64,000 nt of DNA, from assembly GCA_023525715.1 (NCBI GenBank), contig CM042013.1, positions 73,741,994-73,805,993 on the forward strand. The letters run 5' to 3'. The notes beneath the pieces are model-generated. The model did not search any database and was not told where the DNA came from. It saw only the letters and a program-made list of their open reading frames with translations. Each line of letters begins with the position of its first letter. Position 1 is the stretch's first letter. Both the position numbers and the translations under genes were made by a program. Below, piece by piece: positions 59,449 through 64,000 of the stretch. Origin of the DNA: Cichorium intybus. Lineage: Eukaryota > Streptophyta > Magnoliopsida > Asterales > Asteraceae.

Positions 59449-60402
59449 ACATTGAAAGATGTCAGGGTTATCCCAAACTTAAGGAGAAAGTTGATTTCAG
59501 TTGGTAAGTTGGATGATGAAGGGTTTGATGTTCACTTTGGGGGTGGACAATGGAAAGTGATCAAAGGCAACTTGGTGATTGCCAAAGGAAAGAAGAAAGG
59601 CACTCTATACATGGTAGAGATACCTAGTGATGGTGTTCATGTCGTAACCACAAATCCGAGTCCATCTAATTTATGGCACCAACGACTCGGACACATGAGC
59701 AATAAGGGATTGAAGATGTTGGCTCAGAAAGGGAAGTTTCCAGACTTGAAGAAAGTTGAAACAGAATTCTGTGAATCTTGTGTTCTTGGAAAACAAAAGC
59801 GATTTACTTTTGTAAAGACGGGGAAGGCACCGAAAGCTTAGAAGTTGGAGCTTGTTCACTCGGATGTATTTGGACCAACACCAGTTTCATCCCTAGGAGG
59901 CAAAAACTACTATGTAACCTTTATTGATGATTCAACACGCAAGGTATGGGTCTATTTTCTTAAAAATAAATCTGATGTATTTGATACTTTTAAGATATGG
60001 AAATCTGCTGTTGAAAATGAAACTGATTTGAAGGTAAAATGCCTGAAGTCGGATAATGGTGGTGAATACATAAGCAAGGAGTTTGTTGACTACTGTGCCA
60101 AGCAAGGAATAAAGATGATCAAAACAGTCCCAGGAACCCCTCAGCAGAATGGTGTAGCTGAGAGAATGAATAGAACTTTGAATGAAAGGGCTAGAAGCAT
60201 GAGGTTGAATGCCGGTTTACCTAAGACATTCTGGGCTGATGCAGTTAACACTGCAGCCTACTTGATCAACTGTTCACCGTGTGTTCCCTTGGATTTCAAA
60301 TTACCAGAAGAAATATGGCAATGGAAGGAAGTAAGTCTCAAACACCTGAAAGTATTTGGTTGTACTGCTTACAGTTTGTTAAAAGATGGTGACACGGATA
60401 AA
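59449..60402 (+). pseudogene. Copia GAG-pre-integrase and integrase (truncated)
   Basis: The GAG-pre-integrase zinc region LWHQRLGHMSNKGLK with CESCVLGKQKRF, a TAG at 59839-59841, then the integrase core with HSDVFGP, TFIDDSTRKVW, LKSDNGGEYISKEF (D, D, E positions intact) and GTPQQNGVAERMNRTL. It ends abruptly after LLKDGDTDK at the gypsy LTR. Confidence 0.88.
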
Positions 60403-60662
60403 TGTAACGCCAAGACACTCTTTTTATGTAAATATAATAAAAAGGGGTAAAATGGTCATTTTACCTTGGAAGGGTAATTTGGTCTTTTGGACAGAAAAGA
60501 ATTTAGTTTGAAATAATATTTTGAGTTGTGGACTTAAAATGTTATAAAAACTGATTTTTGTCATTTATTGTGTAAATTGTGGCAAAAGTTTAATATATGC
60601 AACTTCAAGGACTAAATTGCAATTTTTGGAGGTATATATAGTTGGAAATTTCTCCCCACATG
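60403..60662 (+). repeat. Partial gypsy LTR (5' piece)
   Basis: TGTAACGCCAAGACACTC to CTCCCCACATG matches 61168-61427 almost exactly, then diverges. It is the first 260 bp of the same LTR. Confidence 0.9.
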
Positions 60663-61167
60663 GTTAAGAAATTGTAAAAGTGGTATGTGGATCACTGAAT
60701 ATAAACCTTGGAAATTCCAAGTAAAGGAATATGGTTGTATGACAGTAATCCTTTGGAACGGTTAAAATTTGTTTGGGACGAAAGGAAAGTTAAATCCTTT
60801 GTTTATTGGATTTTCCCATAGTTTCCCAAGAGTAAGAATTGTGATGTAATGATCAACTGGATGAACTTCAAGAAATTTATAAAGTTTTCTATGGATCTCA
60901 TTTCTGGAGGACATAGAATGATAATTTCCAACAAATTTCTTATGATGAAATGAGGTAGATAAGTGATTAAGGTACCCGGGACAACCGGAGGAATGATATG
61001 CGAGTGGTGATATAACCACGAGATAAGAAGACTAGTATGATTAAGTGCTTAGGCAATACCATTGAGATTCCCACATGATGCGGAAGACCGAAAGCTAATC
61101 GAGGGAGACATACCCTCAACTCCTTGTATGATTTCGGGGACGAAATCTTTTGAAGGAGGGGAAAATT
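60663..61167 (+). other. Gypsy 3' internal remnant with PPT
   Basis: No pol domain is recognisable in this 505 bp. It ends GATTTCGGGGACGAAATC, TTTTGAAGGAGGGGAAAATT and then the LTR, the same layout as at 27391-27427 of the other gypsy (stop, 'TTTTGAAGGGGGAGAG' PPT, LTR). Confidence 0.6.
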
Positions 61168-62550
61168 TGTAACGCCAAGACACTCTTTTTATGTAAATAT
61201 AATAAAAAGGGGTAAATGGTCATTTTACCTTGGAAGGGTAATTTGGTCTTTTGGACAGAAAAGAATTTAGTTTGAAATAATATTTTGAGTTGTGGACTTA
61301 AAATGTTATAAAAACTGATTTTTGTCATTTATTGTGTAAATTGTGGCAAAAGTTTAATATATGCAACTTCAAGGACTAAATTGCAATTTTTGGAGGTATA
61401 TATAGTTAGAAATTTCTCCCCACATGTGCAGATTTTGAGAGGTTACGGGAGAGGGTTTTCTCTCTAAAATTTCTGCAAACGTTGAAGAATCCTTGAAGGT
61501 TTAAGTTGCAATTCGGATCATAGCCTTGGAATTGAAGAATTTGAAGCTTTGGAAGTAAGTATCTCAAGTTCTAGCTTGATTGTTCTTAATGGATTTTATA
61601 GAAACTGAAATTTGTAAATTTCAGTTATGATTATGTGGTTTAAATGGTTTAACACTTCCAATAAGTCATGCTAAAAAGACTTAATCAAAGAATATGGAAG
61701 TAGGTTGCCATTCTTGATGAATTTGGAATGTTGCTCAAGAACCCTAAATCATGAATTGGTGTGATTAAGGTGTTTTTAATGGCTTAAAACTTGTTATTAG
61801 ACAAAGGTTTTAGTCCTAGAACAAATCCCTGATCATTAAGTCGAGTATTAAGGGCTTAAAATGAGAAAATAGGATTTTATAGCTTGAAAATCGGAGTTCC
61901 TGGTCTGCTGCTCAGCGATCGCGACCCGACCACAGGGTAGGTCGCGACCCGAAGGGCAAGGCCTTCGCGACCCGACCCGCATGATCGTCGCGACCCGAAG
62001 AGCAGGGTCTTCGCGACCCGACCATAGGGTCGATCGCGACCCGACCCCTGGGCAGAAACCATTTCATCCTCTGTTAAAATTTGGAACATTTTCCAAATTT
62101 GATTTTGATGCTAGGCTTATCCGATTGACATGAAATTTTAAACATAGGTCTAATATGTTGTGAAACTTCATGGAAAATTATCGGAATACGAATACGACCT
62201 CCCAAAAGTACTATAGTAGAATACGCGTATTTCGGGAAGTGTATAAAATTTTATAACGATGGTTATTGATTAGAAATGCTTGGAAATAGTCCCCAATTGT
62301 ATTGTATAGGACTCTTGTGTAGTAGAGTCAACTGAAATGGTTATTAACCTATTATCATTTGGTATATAAATGAATACATAGGTACGGGATAAATGGTTGT
62401 GGTGCACGCAAAAGCAAGAAACAACCGGAATCAAATGCAGCGAAGTTCCAGGTGAGTAATCTCACTGATATCATATATGATATATGATGATTGAATTGTT
62501 ACAGGTTGAAACGGCTTCGAGGGACGAAAATGACAAGTGTAAAAATATAC

Positions 62551-62930
62551 GTAAAAGACAAGACCAGATAAGCCGTGAGTCATTGCGATGACAAGAACGG
62601 AGCTGTGAATCAATACATATATATATACGCTATGATACGACAAGACCAGATAAGCCGTGAGTCTAATATAGACAAGAACGGAACTGTTAGTCAGTCAATA
62701 TTAATGGTACGACAAGACCAGATAAGCTGTGAGTCTAATATAGACAAGAACGGAACTGTGAGTCGAACTTATATCGACAAGACCAGATAAGCCGTGAGTC
62801 TTTAATAGACAAGAACGGAACTGTGAGTCGAACTTATATAGACAAGACCGGATAAGCCGTGAGTCATTGCGATGGCAAGAACGGAGCCGTGAGTCTAGGC
62901 AATAGCGGGTAAATCCGTGAGCCATAATTG
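62551..62930 (+). repeat. Alternating direct-repeat array in the LTR
   Basis: Two words alternate: GACAAGACCAGATAAGCCG followed by TGAGTC, and GACAAGAACGGAACTGTGAG followed by TC. They recur about nine times with spacers of 7-30 bases. The GAGTC end and GAC start of the next word are complementary, so each spacer (for example TAATATA, TTTAATA, ATTGCGAT) can be a hairpin loop. Confidence 0.8.
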
Positions 62931-62960
62931 ATCGTGAAACAAGCCATTAACAGATGATGC

Positions 62961-63368
62961 GGCCAGTTGTGGCTATGATATCGGATGCTATATCCAAACG
63001 GTGCGACCATATGGCTATGATTTCGGGTTGTTGAACCTAAACTGGTGCGGCCTGCAGGCTATGATTCATATGCTAGAAATGCTTTGGTGCGGCTTGTATA
63101 GCCATGACAGATGATGCGACTTATATAGTCACGAGATATATGGTATAGTCAAACATGACTAAGAAAGATGGGACAGAAATGGTACAGACTTGATATGATG
63201 GGTATGCAAATAAAAGATGGGATATGATAAAGTGTACAATTGTCTGATATGATTTGAAAATCACATGATCTCACGTTTCAGCCGGTAAGGCTATGCAGTA
63301 GGATGTGAAATCCTAAGATATATATATGATCAGCCGGTAAGGCTAGTAGTCTGGGTCTGATATCCAGA
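62961..63368 (+). repeat. Hairpin run in the LTR
   Basis: Stems: GGCC/GGCT (62961-62974), GGAT/ATCC around GCTAT (62983-62995), GGTT/AACC (63026-63037), GCCTGCAGGC (63050-63059), GGCT/AGCC around TGTAT (63091-63103), GACT/AGTC around TATAT (63118-63130), AGCC/GGCT around GGTAA twice (63280-63292, 63332-63344), AGGAT/ATCCT around GTGAA (63300-63314), TCTGG/CCAGA (63350-63368). Five of the units share a TGCG-stem-loop-stem-YATGA or CACGA frame with different stems. Confidence 0.75.
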
Positions 63369-63788
63369 CAGATATATTCATTTGGCCAGAAAAGGTTATA
63401 AAATGGAATTTGATATTGACTGATGAAATGATAAATATGTGTATCATATATAAAGAATTATATATGGATGTATTTATTGTACACGTTATTTGCAGATATG
63501 ATTACTCACTGAGCTTTATAGCTCACGATATTTGTTACTGTCCCTGCAGGTTAGCATGATACTGATAGGGGACAAGATAGAGTCCGTGACTTTGAAGTGG
63601 GACTCTTAGATGCTGTCAGTAGCAGCCCGGCTTTAAAGGAGATATGGTATTTTATACTCTCCTTGATACACTTGTACCCGTTTTTATTCAAATATACCCC
63701 CTTTTGTAATGGTTTTATGTAATGAAACCTTTATTATAAATGAAAATTTTCAGGGGTGTTTTTGTTTTAAAAGCCGGGTGTTACAAGT

Positions 63789-63799
63789 TGGTATCAGAG
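63789..63799 (+). promoter_or_regulatory. Gypsy primer-binding site
   Basis: TGGTATCAGAG starts 3 bases after the LTR, complementary to initiator tRNA-Met. It is followed by leader sequence to the window end. Confidence 0.92.
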
Positions 63800-64000
63800 T
63801 CATGGTTTAAGTGAACTAGGTGTCTATAGAGTAGATTCCTGGACTTAAACCCTGAGATAGTAGACATGATGCATAGTTAGGTGTATATAGTTGTTATTAT
63901 ACATATATAACCTAACTGTTGCTAACTTCTGACGTATAAGAAGTATGAACAGTAAATCTTTTTGGGAGACATTTAGGGCGTGAAGCTCTAAGAAATGGAC

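Larger units (their letters stand above)
57497..60402 (+). mobile_element. Copia retrotransposon, cut by a gypsy insertion
   Basis: 5' LTR 57497-57807, PBS 57810-57822, a leader with tandem repeats, then gag, protease and integrase in one line interrupted by three stops. The element breaks off inside integrase at 60402 where a gypsy LTR begins (TGTAACGCC). RT, RNase H and the 3' LTR are not in the window. A Tork-like lineage is plausible, not proved. Confidence 0.85.
61168..63785 (+). repeat. Full gypsy LTR with GC-rich cassette and hairpin runs
   Basis: 2618 bp, TGTAACGCC to GGGTGTTACA. It contains a TATATATAG box near 61395-61403, a TCGCGACCCGA word cassette (61910-62050), a two-part direct repeat array (62551-62930), hairpin runs (62961-63130 and 63280-63368) and the conserved hairpin GAGCT/AGCTC around TTAT at 63511-63524. 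Open frames on minus here are LTR artefacts. Confidence 0.88.
60403..64000 (+). mobile_element. Gypsy retrotransposon in tandem LTR arrangement (continues beyond window)
   Basis: Order: partial LTR (60403-60662), short 3'-type internal piece ending in a PPT (60663-61167), full LTR (61168-63785), PBS (63789-63799), leader to the window end. The full LTR is therefore preceded by a PPT and followed by a PBS, acting as 3' LTR of one copy and 5' LTR of the next. This is the product expected from unequal LTR recombination. Inserted in the Copia integrase; the right end is outside the window. Confidence 0.8.

Noticed and set aside
61877..62089. Minus-strand open frame over the TCGCGACC cassette
   Set aside because: It runs over short GC-rich direct repeats in an LTR and has no domain.
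62551..62930. Repeat-spacer layout resembling a CRISPR array
   Set aside because: Words are not of constant length, two words alternate, spacers are 7-30 bases, and the array is within a plant gypsy LTR.

Overview
This window is eukaryotic nuclear DNA from a dicot plant. Protein-coding content is sparse and split by canonical GT-AG introns, the DNA is AT-rich with long (AT)n tracts, and transposons are nested inside one another. The two host genes are TIR-NBS-LRR (TNL) immune receptors. From memory their wording resembles Asteraceae (lettuce-like) TNLs; that placement is an inference, since no search could be run.

Layout. A head-to-tail tandem array of TNL units runs through the window, all genes on the minus strand. 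Unit A (about 560-10553) carries TNL pseudogene 1 (7872-3790). Unit B (about 31400-45140, with its distal flank displaced to about 53480-55500) carries TNL gene 2 (43014-38468). Gene 2 is nearly intact but has a -5 bp frameshift before its C-terminal domain. Unit C (about 55500-57496) shows only the region downstream of a third unit. A short C-terminal fragment of another gene may lie at 3-139.

Transposons account for most of the rest. A 20.8 kb CACTA (En/Spm) element (10554-31399, TSD AAA) sits between units A and B. Its tnp2 transposase is split by a Ty3-gypsy chromovirus (14514-29085, TSD TCAAT). That element in turn holds a gypsy solo LTR (15023-16470, TSD GAGCT), a hAT-like MITE (17868-18617) and a truncated minus-strand Copia (18979 to about 23940). 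Unit B also carries a hAT element with a transposase fragment (35813-36825), a TRIM/Copia-like LTR cluster (about 37039-38182), a small insertion (44050-44327) and a gypsy solo LTR inside another LTR (46465-48811). Two copies of a Harbinger-like MITE with a G-rich minisatellite core (966-1977 and 53761-55244) and a third Harbinger-type MITE (56784-57389) lie in the array. At the right end a Copia element (57497-60402) is interrupted by a tandemly arranged gypsy element (60403-64000, continuing out of the window).

Because the TNL units are paralogous, unoccupied copies of several insertion sites can be read in the sister units, which confirms element ends and TSDs. The most unusual signal is in the gypsy LTRs. 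Four different LTR families carry runs of small hairpins whose stems change but stay complementary while loops or scaffolds are kept. At a fixed place, at least two related families also carry a GC-rich 'word' cassette that differs while its flanks are conserved. I know of no description of either.

How it works together: TNL receptors are cytoplasmic/nuclear immune sensors. Here the cluster is decaying: one copy has at least four lesions, the other one frameshift. Everything else is mobile DNA, nearly all of it inactivated.
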